Positions 17,837-26,544 of a stretch of 64,000 nt of DNA are shown here, in pieces. Every line of letters starts with the position of its first letter. The stretch's first letter is position 1. Origin of the DNA: Alphaproteobacteria bacterium (GTDB taxonomy: Bacteria > Pseudomonadota > Alphaproteobacteria > CAAGCB01 > CAG-977); contig JAFVAT010000026.1 of assembly GCA_017480385.1 (NCBI GenBank), positions 1 through 64,000 on the forward strand, given 5' to 3'. Under the pieces are notes generated by a model, which saw only the letters and a program-made list of their open reading frames with translations, was not told where the DNA came from and did not search any database. A program made the translations under genes and the position numbers.

Positions 17837-17920
17837 TCAGCTGAAAATATTTTTTCAGATAAATGCTAAAAAAAGGTATAAAGAACAATGAATTTTGATT
17901 CTTTTGCAAAGGAGCTTTTT

Positions 17921-19120
17921 ATGGCAGAAACCGCCCCCAGAGGCGAACGGCTGAATATCGGCCTGTTTGGCAGACGAAACGTCGGGAAATCATCACTTTT
18001 AAATGCCTTATGCGGGCAGCAAATTTCTATCGTATCAGACACGGCGGGAACAACAACGGATGCCGTTTCAAAAATTTACGAATTGATCCCCGTCGGCCCC
18101 GTTACTTTTTTTGATACGGCGGGCATTGACGACACCGGCGACATCGGCAAGCTGCGTATTGCTGCCACACGGAAAATCATTAACAAAGTGGATATCGCGT
18201 TGCTGATCACTGATGAAAAAGGGATCGGAGAATACGAAAATGCTTTGATGAAAACATTTGCCGATTTGAAAGTTCCCTTTATTCTGGTTTTCAACAAAAG
18301 CGATCTGGCTTCCGCTTTGCCGGACACCGCGGCATTTACATGCCCTTTCATATGCGTTTGCGCCACAAACGGCAAAAACATCGAAACACTGAAGTTGCTG
18401 ATTAAAGATACCGTGCCTGATCATTTGAAAAATGCGCCGGCATTAGTGCGCGATTTAATTCAACCAGAGCAAACGATCGTTTGTGTAACACCGATTGATG
18501 CCTCGGCCCCCAAGGGACGTTTGATTTTGCCGCAGGTTCAAGTCATTCGCGACATATTGGACGCGAATGCTTATGCATACGTCATTCAAAACGATCGGGA
18601 TTTTCTTAAAATTCTGCCGAATCTGAAAACACCTCCGGCCTTGGTCATTACGGATTCACAATTGATCCATCAGCTCAATGCTGCAGTACCGCCCGAAATA
18701 GCCCTGACAACCTTTTCAACATTGTTTGCCCGTTATAAAGGCGATTTGAAACAGCTTTACGAAGGGGCGGCTCAATTGAGCAAACTGAAAAAAAATGATC
18801 GTGTCCTCATTGCCGAAGCCTGTTCTCACCACGTTCAGGACGATGATATTGCCCGCGTTAAAATGCCGGCCTTGATCAAAAAGGCTTTAAACAAGGATAT
18901 CCATTTTGAATGGGCCGCAGGTAGCGATTTTCCAGCAGATCTGCATCAATTCAAAGTCGTCATTCATTGCGGCGGTTGCATGCTGTCAAGACTGGAAACA
19001 CTGCGCCGCCTGAATGAATGTACGCGCAATGGCGTTCCTGTCACGAATTTCGGCATGGCGTTATCCGCCATGCAAGGCGTTTTAGAACGCGTTGTTCAGC
19101 CTTTCGGATTAAATCGATGA
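17921..19120 (+). CDS. hydF: HydF, [FeFe]-hydrogenase maturation GTPase
   Basis: HydF is the scaffold on which the 2Fe subcluster of the [FeFe]-hydrogenase H-cluster is prepared, with HydE and HydG. The 399-residue product has GTPase motifs GRRNVGKSS (G1), DTAGID (G3) and NKSD (G4), and the cluster-binding set C301-x-H303 ... H349-C350-x-x-C353, matching the CxHx45HCxxC signature. The frame is open from 17888, but the ATG at 17921 has AAAGGAG upstream and yields the family start APRGERLNIGLFG. hydE, hydG and hydrogenase genes are not in this window. Confidence 0.93.
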   Translation: MAETAPRGERLNIGLFGRRNVGKSSLLNALCGQQISIVSDTAGTTTDAVSKIYELIPVGPVTFFDTAGIDDTGDIGKLRIAATRKIINKVDIALLITDEKGIGEYENALMKTFADLKVPFILVFNKSDLASALPDTAAFTCPFICVCATNGKNIETLKLLIKDTVPDHLKNAPALVRDLIQPEQTIVCVTPIDASAPKGRLILPQVQVIRDILDANAYAYVIQNDRDFLKILPNLKTPPALVITDSQLIHQLNAAVPPEIALTTFSTLFARYKGDLKQLYEGAAQLSKLKKNDRVLIAEACSHHVQDDDIARVKMPALIKKALNKDIHFEWAAGSDFPADLHQFKVVIHCGGCMLSRLETLRRLNECTRNGVPVTNFGMALSAMQGVLERVVQPFGLNR

Positions 19121-19386
19121 AAAAATTCTGTTTTATACTTTGCCTGCTTTGCACGGCTTCCTGCACCGAATTATTTCATAAGGAAGAGGCACCCTTTTAT
19201 GAGAAAACCTACGCTTTGCCGACAGAGGCGCGCGCCTGGGCGGCCAAAGCACCGCTGAAAGATTTGTGTCAGGGGACAAAAAACTGGCGTCATGAATATA
19301 TTCGTGAAGCTGCCCTCAATGAAATTAAAGCACGCGACATTGATACCAGAGAATGCTATTATACCGGTATGGAATTAACCCCGTAA
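19117..19386 (+). CDS. Small putative lipoprotein
   Basis: 89 residues beginning MKKFCFILCLLCTASC, a short signal with a lipobox cysteine at residue 16. The mature part has two further cysteines (DLCQGTKNW, TRECYYTG). The ATG overlaps the hydF stop (ATGA), so it is translationally coupled to hydF. I do not recognise the family. Confidence 0.65.
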   Translation: MKKFCFILCLLCTASCTELFHKEEAPFYEKTYALPTEARAWAAKAPLKDLCQGTKNWRHEYIREAALNEIKARDIDTRECYYTGMELTP

Positions 19387-19396
19387 GGAGGAAGGA

Positions 19397-19636
19397 ATGT
19401 CTTGGTTGGAAGAAGCTCAGCAAAAAATCAAACAAAAACAAGAAACAGCTGCCGATACTTTTGATCCGAATGAAACAGAGCAGCGCGAACGGTTAATCAG
19501 ACAGCTGAAAATGCTGTACGACAATACAACAGAACGTGAAATCAACAAGGCTGTTGATGAGGCTTTGGACAGATTTGCCCCACCGTATGAAGAAAAGGGG
19601 TTCATGGATTTTCTCAGAGTAAAATTAGAGGACTGA
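19397..19636 (+). CDS. Small helical protein of unknown function
   Basis: 79 residues, predicted mostly helical, rich in Glu, Gln and Arg, with no signal or membrane segment. It ends in FAPPYEEKGFMDFLRVKLED. A good AAGGAGGAAGG site precedes the ATG, and it lies 10 bases after the lipoprotein and 2 bases before the TPR gene. Gene spacing supports it being real; function is unknown. Confidence 0.6.
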   Translation: MSWLEEAQQKIKQKQETAADTFDPNETEQRERLIRQLKMLYDNTTEREINKAVDEALDRFAPPYEEKGFMDFLRVKLED

Positions 19637-19638
19637 TT

Positions 19639-20325
19639 ATGCAGGAAATTGTTACCGAAAAACTCAATCAGGCCCGTATTTTGAAAAGAAAATTCAAGCT
19701 GAACGAAACCATTTCCGTTTTGAAAGAATGCCTTGAAATTGATCCGTCGTGTTTGATCGCGGCGGCCCAAGCGGGGTTATGTCTGCTGTTATTGGGCCGA
19801 CCGGAAGAAGCCGAGCCTTTTTTCAAAAAAACTTTTGAAGAAACGCAAAAAACAGACTTATCCGTCGGCGCTTATCTGGCCGCCTGCTTAACGGCTGAGG
19901 GGAAAGAAAACGCCGCGGAAAACGTTCTGGCGGACATTCAAAAAAACTTTTCCGCAGCGGAGACCTTCATGTTAGCGGCAGAAATGCTGTCAGAAAAAAA
20001 GCAACATGACAAGGCCGTACGCCTTATTGATTCTTTGTCTGTTCATTTCGCACAAGATCCCTTCTTCAGCCGCTCTGTCAACCATTATCGCATGATCCGC
20101 GTGCTGGCGCATGCCGGATTGGCGGATATTGCCGGTCAACTGGCAGAGACCTTGTCTGAAAATGATCCCGACAGCTGGGAAGCTTTAGCCTCCAGAGCTT
20201 CTGTCGCCATTGCCGAAGGAAAATATGACGAGGCCTACTCCTTGACCGTTCAAGCTTTGCAAAACGGCGGCGCGTCCTATCCATTATTGGCGGCACAGCA
20301 GCATTGGCTGGCCATGAACAAATAA
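19639..20325 (+). CDS. TPR-repeat protein
   Basis: 228 residues made of helical hairpins of the tetratricopeptide type: KFKLNETISVLKECLEIDPS, GRPEEAEPFFKKTFEE and GKYDEAYSLTVQALQNG are recognisable units. No signal peptide, so cytoplasmic. TPR proteins are binding scaffolds. It is the last gene of the hydF operon and is followed by a terminator. Confidence 0.75.
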   Translation: MQEIVTEKLNQARILKRKFKLNETISVLKECLEIDPSCLIAAAQAGLCLLLLGRPEEAEPFFKKTFEETQKTDLSVGAYLAACLTAEGKENAAENVLADIQKNFSAAETFMLAAEMLSEKKQHDKAVRLIDSLSVHFAQDPFFSRSVNHYRMIRVLAHAGLADIAGQLAETLSENDPDSWEALASRASVAIAEGKYDEAYSLTVQALQNGGASYPLLAAQQHWLAMNK

Positions 20326-20349
20326 GAGTAAATCTTGCCGTTTCTGCCG

Positions 20350-20376
20350 TACCGGCACGGCTACCGGTTTCTTTTT
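20350..20376 (+). terminator. Terminator after the hydF operon
   Basis: ACCGG (20351-20355) pairs with CCGGT (20364-20368) around CACGGCTA, followed by TTCTTTTT. It lies 25 bases after the TPR stop. The rest of the gap to 20598 shows no convincing gene. Confidence 0.55.
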
Positions 20377-20598
20377 GATCTGCAGCCAGACATCAGAGCT
20401 TTTCGCTCTCGAACTGGGGAGAGGTGCAACAGCGGCTCAAAGATTATTCGGCTTCCTTCATATTCCTCGCTTTGCCGCCGTTTGACTTCATGCTTCAAAC
20501 GTCTTATCCGTTTTTTGTCTTTTTCAGACAGCATTTCAAATATTCCGCAGCGGATTTCCCGAACAGATGCAGCCCACCCCTTAATAAAAATACAAAAA

Positions 20599-21354
20599 TC
20601 AGAAAACAAAGGGATTGCTTGACAAAAAGGGCTGATCCGTCATCTCAATACTGACCGGCGTAACGGAAATAAAGCCGTTTTGAACAGCGTAAGTATCCGA
20701 TTCCTGTTCGATTTTGCCCCTTCGTAAATATCCGATCTGAAAGGTCGTGCTTTGGTCCGTTTGTTCAATCACATGAAGATCATCACCGATCTTGCGTGAA
20801 CTAAGAGATGTAAGCCGAATACCCGCAATTTCCAGAGCTGAACGTTGCGGGAAATTAACATTTAAAAAAGTCCGTCGGGGCCATTCAATCCCGACCGTTT
20901 TTTCAACAATTTTCGGCAGCATTTCCTCAACCGCCGGCCAATACGCGGAACCATTCTTCGCACCGTACAAGCTGAATGCAAATGATTTAATTCCTTGAAG
21001 CGTTCCTTCAATTGCCGCCCCCGTTGTGCCAGAATAAATCACATCAAACCCTAAATTCGATCCGTGATTAATGCCTGAAAAAATCAAATCAGGTTTATGT
21101 TCCCTAAACAGCACGTTGCACGCAAAAAGCATACAGTCGGTCGGAGTTCCATTAACTGTAAAGTGATGGTTATCAATTTTATTGAAAACCAAAGCCCCTT
21201 TTGCCGTAAAAGAATGGGCTCTGCCGCTTTGTTCCGCAGCCGGCGCAACAACCCAAACATCTTCGGACAAACGAAGGGCGGCTCGTTCCAGCACATGAAT
21301 CCCTTCCGCATTGATGCCGTCATCGTTGCAAATCAGGATTCTGGACTGTTTCAA
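20599..21354 (-). CDS. surE: SurE 5'/3'-nucleotidase
   Basis: Metal-dependent nucleotidase acting on nucleoside monophosphates. It shows the SurE fold signature: ILICNDDGINAEGI with the metal-binding DD, EQSGRAHSFT, NGTPTDCM and SGINHGSNLG-, YSGTTGAAIEG. 251 residues is the usual length. It follows serS by 16 bases, a common alphaproteobacterial order. The pcm gene that often follows surE is here found about 16 kb away. Confidence 0.95.
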   Translation of the reverse strand: MKQSRILICNDDGINAEGIHVLERAALRLSEDVWVVAPAAEQSGRAHSFTAKGALVFNKIDNHHFTVNGTPTDCMLFACNVLFREHKPDLIFSGINHGSNLGFDVIYSGTTGAAIEGTLQGIKSFAFSLYGAKNGSAYWPAVEEMLPKIVEKTVGIEWPRRTFLNVNFPQRSALEIAGIRLTSLSSRKIGDDLHVIEQTDQSTTFQIGYLRRGKIEQESDTYAVQNGFISVTPVSIEMTDQPFLSSNPFVF

Positions 21355-21370
21355 ACCGCCCTCACCTTAA

Positions 21371-22648
21371 CTACTTTTTAGCGGAAATAACCGTCTGTCC
21401 GCCCATGTATTTTTGCAAGGCTTCCGGAATCTGAATGGAGCCGTCAGCCTGCTGATAATTTTCCATAACAGCAATTAACGCACGGCCAACCGCTACGCCG
21501 GACCCGTTCAGCGTATGCACAAAACGCGTTCCTTTTTGTGCCTTATTCTTGCAGCGCGCATCCATGCGGCGGGCTTGGAAATCCCAGCAGTTGGAAACGC
21601 TGGAAATCTCGCGGTACTTATTCTGACCGGGCATCCAAACTTCCAAATCGTGCGTTTTGCGCGATGAAAAGCCCATATCGCCGGCAGACAGGCACATGAC
21701 ACGATACGGCAGGTTCAACCCTTTTAAAACATCTTCAGCCGCACTGGTCATATGTTCGTGTTCTTCCCAAGACTTTTCAGGCGTCGTAATGCTGACCATT
21801 TCCACTTTGTAGAACTGATGCTGACGGATCATGCCGCGCGTATCCTTTCCGGCGGCACCGGCCTCCGACCTGAAGCACGGCGTTAAAGCCGTCAAACGCA
21901 GCGGCAAAATATCTTCGTCCAAAGCCTTGCCCGCCGCAAAATTCGTCAGGCTGACTTCCGCTGTCGGGATCAGCCAATAATCGTCCGTCGTCCGATATAA
22001 ATCTTCCGCAAATTTCGGCAGCTGAGCCGTGCCGTAAACCGCGCTGCTGTTCACCATTAACGGAACGTCCATTTCGGTATAGCCGTGCTTTTCACGGTGC
22101 AGATCCAGCATATACTGCGCCAAAGCCCGTTCCAAACGCGCCAAATCACCCATTAAATAAACAAAGCGGGCGCCGGAGACCTTTGCCGCCTGATCAAAGT
22201 CCATCATGCCCAGCTTAGCGCCGATTTCATCATGTTCCAAAGGCTTGAAATCAAACGTGCGCGGTTCTCCCCAACGGCGAATTTCACGATTGGTCGTTTC
22301 ATCTAAACCGTCGGGAATATCATCTGCAGGACGGTTCGGCAATGTTTCCAGAACAGCATCAATCTGTTCGTATAAAGAGCGCACATCTTCTTCCGCATCG
22401 GCCATGCTGCGTTTCAAAGCGCCGACTTCGTGCATCAAAACATCTGCATCGCCGCCGTTTCTTTTAACTTCCGCAACCTGACGGGACAAGTCATTGCGGC
22501 GGGACTGCATTTCCTGCAAATCCGTTTGGGCCGCCCGGTATTTCTTATCTAACTCTAAAACTTCAGCAGAACGCGGCTTTACTCCGCGGCGTTCCAATCC
22601 TTGATCGAACAGTTCGGGATTCTCCCTGATCCATTTAATGTCGTACAT
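21371..22648 (-). CDS. serS: Seryl-tRNA synthetase
   Basis: Class II aminoacyl-tRNA synthetase of 425 residues. The N-terminal coiled-coil arm (about 30-105, [19 protein letters not shown]) is followed by the catalytic core with motif 2 [18 protein letters not shown] and motif 3 [16 protein letters not shown]. Part of the tat-serS-surE block. Confidence 0.97.
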   Translation of the reverse strand: MYDIKWIRENPELFDQGLERRGVKPRSAEVLELDKKYRAAQTDLQEMQSRRNDLSRQVAEVKRNGGDADVLMHEVGALKRSMADAEEDVRSLYEQIDAVLETLPNRPADDIPDGLDETTNREIRRWGEPRTFDFKPLEHDEIGAKLGMMDFDQAAKVSGARFVYLMGDLARLERALAQYMLDLHREKHGYTEMDVPLMVNSSAVYGTAQLPKFAEDLYRTTDDYWLIPTAEVSLTNFAAGKALDEDILPLRLTALTPCFRSEAGAAGKDTRGMIRQHQFYKVEMVSITTPEKSWEEHEHMTSAAEDVLKGLNLPYRVMCLSAGDMGFSSRKTHDLEVWMPGQNKYREISSVSNCWDFQARRMDARCKNKAQKGTRFVHTLNGSGVAVGRALIAVMENYQQADGSIQIPEALQKYMGGQTVISAKK

Positions 22649-22675
22649 AGTGACTCCTCACGAAACAAAATTTAC

Positions 22676-23488
22676 TTATTTATAGCCCTGATCTGCTTTC
22701 TTTTCAAGGGATTGAATGCACCAAACCGCACTTTCGTACAAAAACAGCAGAGGAACCGCCAATGCCAATTGACTGACAACGTCCGGCGGCGTTAAAACTG
22801 CGGCCGCAACAAAAATAAAAACAACCGCATAGCGGCGAAAATCCTTCAAATTCTGCGCCGTAATGATTCCCAACCGCCCCAAAACAACCAATACGACCGG
22901 CAGCTGAAAGCTGATTCCAAAAGCCAGAATCAAAGTCATTAAAAAGGACAAATATTCGCTTAGCCGCGCTTCCAATACGACGGGCAAAACGTTTTCCGAA
23001 GCCGTCAGCTGTTGAAAAGACAGCAAAAACCGAAATGCGACAGGCATCAATGCAAAAAACACAAACAATGCCCCCAAAGCGAACAGAACCGGAGAAGCAA
23101 TAAAAATCGGGCGGACAAAACGGCGTTCATTTTGATAAAGCCCCGGTACAACAAAACGCCAAACTTGAAAAGCAAAATAAGGAAAACCTGTGATTGCCGC
23201 CCCAAAAGCGGCTAATTTCAGATGCGTAACGAACCCTTCCGCCAATCCTGTAAAGATCACGCGCTGTGATCCGCCTGTTTTTTCCATAGCCTGAGCCAAG
23301 GGCAGCATCAGAATTTCCAATATCTTCCCGGAAAAGGGATACAACAGCACAAAGGCTGCGGCAAAAAAGGCCAAAACCTTTAAAAGCCGGCTGCGCAGTT
23401 CTGTCAAATGCCCGGCCCAAGTCATTAAGTTTTCAGAATTTTCCAATTCTTTTTCAATCACGTCAGGAGGCAAGGACTCATTTATCAT
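22676..23488 (-). CDS. tatC: TatC, twin-arginine translocase core subunit
   Basis: 270-residue inner-membrane protein with six predicted helices. The family-typical start is MTWAGHLTELRSRLLK near residue 20, and the conserved FAAFGAAIT-like FGAAITGFPYFAFQVWRFVVPGLY and FGISFQLPVVLVVLG follow. TatC binds twin-arginine signal peptides. It overlaps tatB by 11 bases. Confidence 0.95.
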   Translation of the reverse strand: MINESLPPDVIEKELENSENLMTWAGHLTELRSRLLKVLAFFAAAFVLLYPFSGKILEILMLPLAQAMEKTGGSQRVIFTGLAEGFVTHLKLAAFGAAITGFPYFAFQVWRFVVPGLYQNERRFVRPIFIASPVLFALGALFVFFALMPVAFRFLLSFQQLTASENVLPVVLEARLSEYLSFLMTLILAFGISFQLPVVLVVLGRLGIITAQNLKDFRRYAVVFIFVAAAVLTPPDVVSQLALAVPLLFLYESAVWCIQSLEKKADQGYK

Positions 23489-23759
23489 CGGACGCTTCCT
23501 TCTTTTCAGGCTGTTTTTCCTTATTCAGATCGGACGTTTTTTTCTGTTCCGACAGCAGGGCCTTTTCTGCTTTTGCCGCAATTTTATCGGCATCATACAT
23601 AATATCATCAATAAGTTGCGATGATTTTCTGATAAATTGGTTTAAATTTCTGTATAAACGTCCCAAAGCGCGCAAAACGTCCGGCATTTGCTTCGGTCCG
23701 ACGATCAGCAAAGCAATCACAAGAATAACGGCAAATTCCGCTGAACTGATCCCAAACAC
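23478..23759 (-). CDS. tatB: TatB, twin-arginine translocase subunit
   Basis: 93 residues: one membrane helix at the N-terminus (SSAEFAVILVIALLIVGPKQMPDVLRALG, shown as the TatB hinge with GPK-P) followed by an amphipathic helix and a charged tail. Sits between tatA and tatC, as in most alphaproteobacteria. Confidence 0.92.
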   Translation of the reverse strand: MFGISSAEFAVILVIALLIVGPKQMPDVLRALGRLYRNLNQFIRKSSQLIDDIMYDADKIAAKAEKALLSEQKKTSDLNKEKQPEKKEASDDK

Positions 23760-23764
23760 AGAAT

Positions 23765-23968
23765 TTATTCTTTCTTGGCCTGATCCATTTCGTTTTGTTT
23801 GACTTCGGTTTTATTTACGGTTTCGTTTTCTTTATCTTCGTTCAGTCCTTTTTTAAACGAACTGACACTTTTTCCCAGATCTTCAGCCAAAGCCGGCAAT
23901 TTGCCCCGGCCAAATAAAACTAAAACGATCAACAGGATAACTAAAAGCTGGAAAAAACCTATTCCCAT
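23765..23968 (-). CDS. tatA: TatA, possible internal translation product of the S2P-TatA frame
   Basis: Starting at the internal ATG 23968 the frame encodes 67 residues of canonical TatA: one N-terminal helix, the FGRGKLP hinge, an amphipathic helix and an acidic/basic tail. The purine-rich GGAGGAAGGGG ends about 7 bases before this ATG, a better ribosome site than most in the window, although it is also in-frame code for LEEGES. It precedes tatB by 5 bases. I infer that free TatA is made, since TatA assembles as many copies in the pore. Confidence 0.75.
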   Translation of the reverse strand: MGIGFFQLLVILLIVLVLFGRGKLPALAEDLGKSVSSFKKGLNEDKENETVNKTEVKQNEMDQAKKE

Positions 23969-24670
23969 AATACTTTCCCCTTCCTCCAAACCGAAAAAAA
24001 CAACGAAAAACAGAACAAGCTTTTGAACGCTGAACGCCAAAAAACGGGAAACAAAGTCAAAATCCCGTCCTATATAATTGCCCAGAACAGGCAGTAAAAT
24101 CAATAAAAAAGCTATTATGCCAAAGCCGTATCTTTCTGTTTTGGCAAACTTGACCGCCCACGGCAGCGGCAGCAATCCCGTCATAATCCGCCCCCCGTCC
24201 ATTGGCAAAATCGGGATCAGATTAAACATCATCACAGACAAATTTAAAACGATAATATTCAACAAAATCCGCATTGCCGGCTGCGGCAAAGCGACATGAA
24301 ACACATTTTGGCATAGGCTTAATACGGCAAAAGCGCAGATTGTCTGAAACAAATTCATTGCCGGGCCGGCCAAAGCAACCCATACCATATCTCTTTTCGG
24401 ATTTCTTAAACGGCTGAAACGAACCGGCACGGGCTTGGCCCAGCCAAAGACAAACGGCGATTTTGATAAAATCAAAATTAACGGAAATAAAACTGTTCCC
24501 ACGGAATCCACATGTCGCAGCGGATTTAAGGACAGCCGTTTCATGTCTCGTGCTGTCGTATCGCCGAAATAAAGCGCCGCACAGCCATGTGCTATTTCAT
24601 GCAAAACAACCGCCAAAATAACGGGAACAGCCCATTCCGCAACAGACAGAACCGTTTCAAGCACAGTCAT
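23765..24670 (-). CDS. Site-2 protease (M50) frame running without stop into TatA
   Basis: A single 301-codon frame. Residues 1-230 are a site-2 metalloprotease of the YwhC type: HEIAHG (residues 25-30) is the zinc HExxH, and NLIPILPMDGGRI carries the second zinc-binding aspartate, among about six membrane helices. From residue 235 the same frame is a complete TatA (MGIGFFQLLVILLIVLVLFG, RGKLPALAEDLGKS, FKKG). There is no stop between them. Either the protein is a true fusion or TatA is also made from the internal ATG at 23968, which has GGAGGAAGGGG upstream. The peptidase gene lies one base after nagZ. Confidence 0.85.
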   Translation of the reverse strand: MTVLETVLSVAEWAVPVILAVVLHEIAHGCAALYFGDTTARDMKRLSLNPLRHVDSVGTVLFPLILILSKSPFVFGWAKPVPVRFSRLRNPKRDMVWVALAGPAMNLFQTICAFAVLSLCQNVFHVALPQPAMRILLNIIVLNLSVMMFNLIPILPMDGGRIMTGLLPLPWAVKFAKTERYGFGIIAFLLILLPVLGNYIGRDFDFVSRFLAFSVQKLVLFFVVFFGLEEGESIMGIGFFQLLVILLIVLVLFGRGKLPALAEDLGKSVSSFKKGLNEDKENETVNKTEVKQNEMDQAKKE

Positions 24671-24671
24671 A

Positions 24672-25697
24672 TCAGGCAGTCATTTCCGGCAAGCGTGCCC
24701 TCGCCGCGTCATAATCAAAAGCAACGGCCTGCTCCCGCGCTGCCTGAACCATTTCCTGACCGCGCACAAAACGTTCCATTGCCCGTGAAGACAGCGGCTC
24801 AATCGCTGAAGCAATCAGTTCCATTTCGTCCATATCGCCGTTGCAGTGCAAAACCGCATCGCACCCGACGGCCAAAGCTTCGGAAGTCAGATCAGACAAT
24901 GTACCGGACAGCGCTTTCATTGACAAATCATCACAAATCAAAAAGCCCTTAAATCCGATTTCATCACGGATAATGTCCTGAATGACCTTTGTTGATAACG
25001 AAGCCGGTTTATGAGCATCAATCGCCGTATACATGACATGGGCCGTCATGCCCCATGGAGCGTCAGCCAAATATTTAAACGGCACAAAATCCGTTTGTTT
25101 CAGCGTTTCCAAATCAGCCGTTACTTCCGGCAGTTCAAAATGACTGTCGACCACGGCACGGCCATGTCCGGGCATATGCTTTATTACCGGCAGAACGCCT
25201 TCGTCCAACAAACCATCGCAGACGGCTTTGCCTAAAGGTCCCGTTGCCTGCGGATTTAAAGAAAAAGTTCGGTCTCCCAATACGGTTTCGTTTGATCCTT
25301 CAACAGGAACGTCCAAAACCGGCGCACAATCGACTGTAATGCCCAATTCGCGCAAATCACGTCCGATTAACCGAGCTGTTCCATACGTCAGCCGGAGTCC
25401 TGCCGCTTGTTCCGGCATATCACCGAAAGTCCGGGCCGGGGGATACTTGGGCCAATGCGACGGCTTTAAACGGGAAACGCGTCCACCCTCCTGATCAATT
25501 AAAATAGGAGCATCAGCCCTATCTACCGTTTCACGCAAAGACTGAACTAATGTTTTTAATTGTTCCGGAGTCGCAATATTACGCGAAAACAATATAAATC
25601 CCAGCGGATTAACACGTTCAAAAAAAGACTTTTCTTCATCGGTCAGAGCCAGACCGGAGCAGCCGAACACAACGGCTGATGGATATTCATTTGACAA
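24672..25697 (-). CDS. nagZ: NagZ, beta-N-acetylhexosaminidase (GH3)
   Basis: 341-residue cytoplasmic enzyme that removes GlcNAc from recycled peptidoglycan fragments. The substrate-binding LIDQEGGRVSRL, the catalytic loop KHMPGHGRAVVDSH with its conserved histidine, and the nucleophile aspartate in LICDDLSMKAL are present. It sits downstream of the SPOR gene with an 11-base overlap, the common alphaproteobacterial order. The scpA-scpB pair often found next is absent; the S2P gene is there instead. Confidence 0.95.
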   Translation of the reverse strand: MSNEYPSAVVFGCSGLALTDEEKSFFERVNPLGFILFSRNIATPEQLKTLVQSLRETVDRADAPILIDQEGGRVSRLKPSHWPKYPPARTFGDMPEQAAGLRLTYGTARLIGRDLRELGITVDCAPVLDVPVEGSNETVLGDRTFSLNPQATGPLGKAVCDGLLDEGVLPVIKHMPGHGRAVVDSHFELPEVTADLETLKQTDFVPFKYLADAPWGMTAHVMYTAIDAHKPASLSTKVIQDIIRDEIGFKGFLICDDLSMKALSGTLSDLTSEALAVGCDAVLHCNGDMDEMELIASAIEPLSSRAMERFVRGQEMVQAAREQAVAFDYDAARARLPEMTA

Positions 25698-26541
25698 CGA
25701 AACACTCCTGTTTTTTCGATTTTAATTGATCGCACAAAGCTCCCGCTTCATCGCGCGTTTCAAATTGTCCGACACGCAGACGATAAAACGTTCCGCTTGC
25801 AACGACCGTCTTAGAGATTAAATATGGTTGATCAGCAATAATTTCTTTAAATTTTTTGGATAAGCGTTTCCATTCGCTTTCTGCAGCACTTTGAGAACGG
25901 GTCGACACCAGCTGAACCATATACTTTTCGGTTTGTTCGGCGGGCTGAACCGACGACTGCTTTGCAGGATTCTGCAACTGAGCGGGAATTGCTTCGGTTT
26001 TTTGTACCGTCTTGGCAGGAACCGCGGCTTCGACAGATACCGTTTCTTTAAACATTACCTCAACAGGTGTGCCGTCCTCTTCGTATAAAACGGCTGTTGC
26101 CTGCTGTTGTTCCTGTTCAATAATATCCGCCGCCAAAGCAGCGATAATATCCTCCGGTTCTTTAACCGTTTCTTTTTTGGAGACTGTCGGCTTTACCGGC
26201 TTTTCCATAGACGGCAGCAATCGTTCGACCGGCAATTCCGTATTGCTTTTGCGCAGGCGTTCATACACTAGTTTATCGCGGTTGGGAACGTCCATGCCCC
26301 CCGGAGTTTCAGGCCTCATGCCGTCAACAGAAAGATCGGCATGAATTACCGGCAATGTCCCGCTGTCTGCGCCGTAATAAACAGAGACATACCGGCCAAA
26401 GGTCAGCCACCCTATTGCAATGGCGGCCACAATACCAATGACGATGCCGATCAAAATCGCCGGCTTTTTTTTGCGCTGTTCTATCCGTTCTTCCCGGAAA
26501 GAAGCCAGAACATCGTCCTGAGACGTATCCAAATCCTGCAT
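25687..26541 (-). CDS. SPOR-domain membrane protein
   Basis: 284 residues: a short cytoplasmic part, one membrane helix (about 29-48, AILIGIVIGIVAAIAIGWL), a long low-complexity periplasmic linker and a C-terminal SPOR domain (about 208-284, YMVQLVSTRSQSAAESEW to FYRLRVGQFETRDEA). SPOR domains bind denuded glycan strands at the division site. Its position between argS and nagZ is conserved in alphaproteobacteria. Confidence 0.88.
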   Translation of the reverse strand: MQDLDTSQDDVLASFREERIEQRKKKPAILIGIVIGIVAAIAIGWLTFGRYVSVYYGADSGTLPVIHADLSVDGMRPETPGGMDVPNRDKLVYERLRKSNTELPVERLLPSMEKPVKPTVSKKETVKEPEDIIAALAADIIEQEQQQATAVLYEEDGTPVEVMFKETVSVEAAVPAKTVQKTEAIPAQLQNPAKQSSVQPAEQTEKYMVQLVSTRSQSAAESEWKRLSKKFKEIIADQPYLISKTVVASGTFYRLRVGQFETRDEAGALCDQLKSKKQECFVVK

Positions 26542-26544
26542 AAA

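Noticed and set aside
20361..20609. Basic 82-codon frame on the minus strand after surE
   Set aside because: It begins with TTG without a ribosome site, overlaps surE, and covers the hydF-operon terminator; not convincing as a gene.
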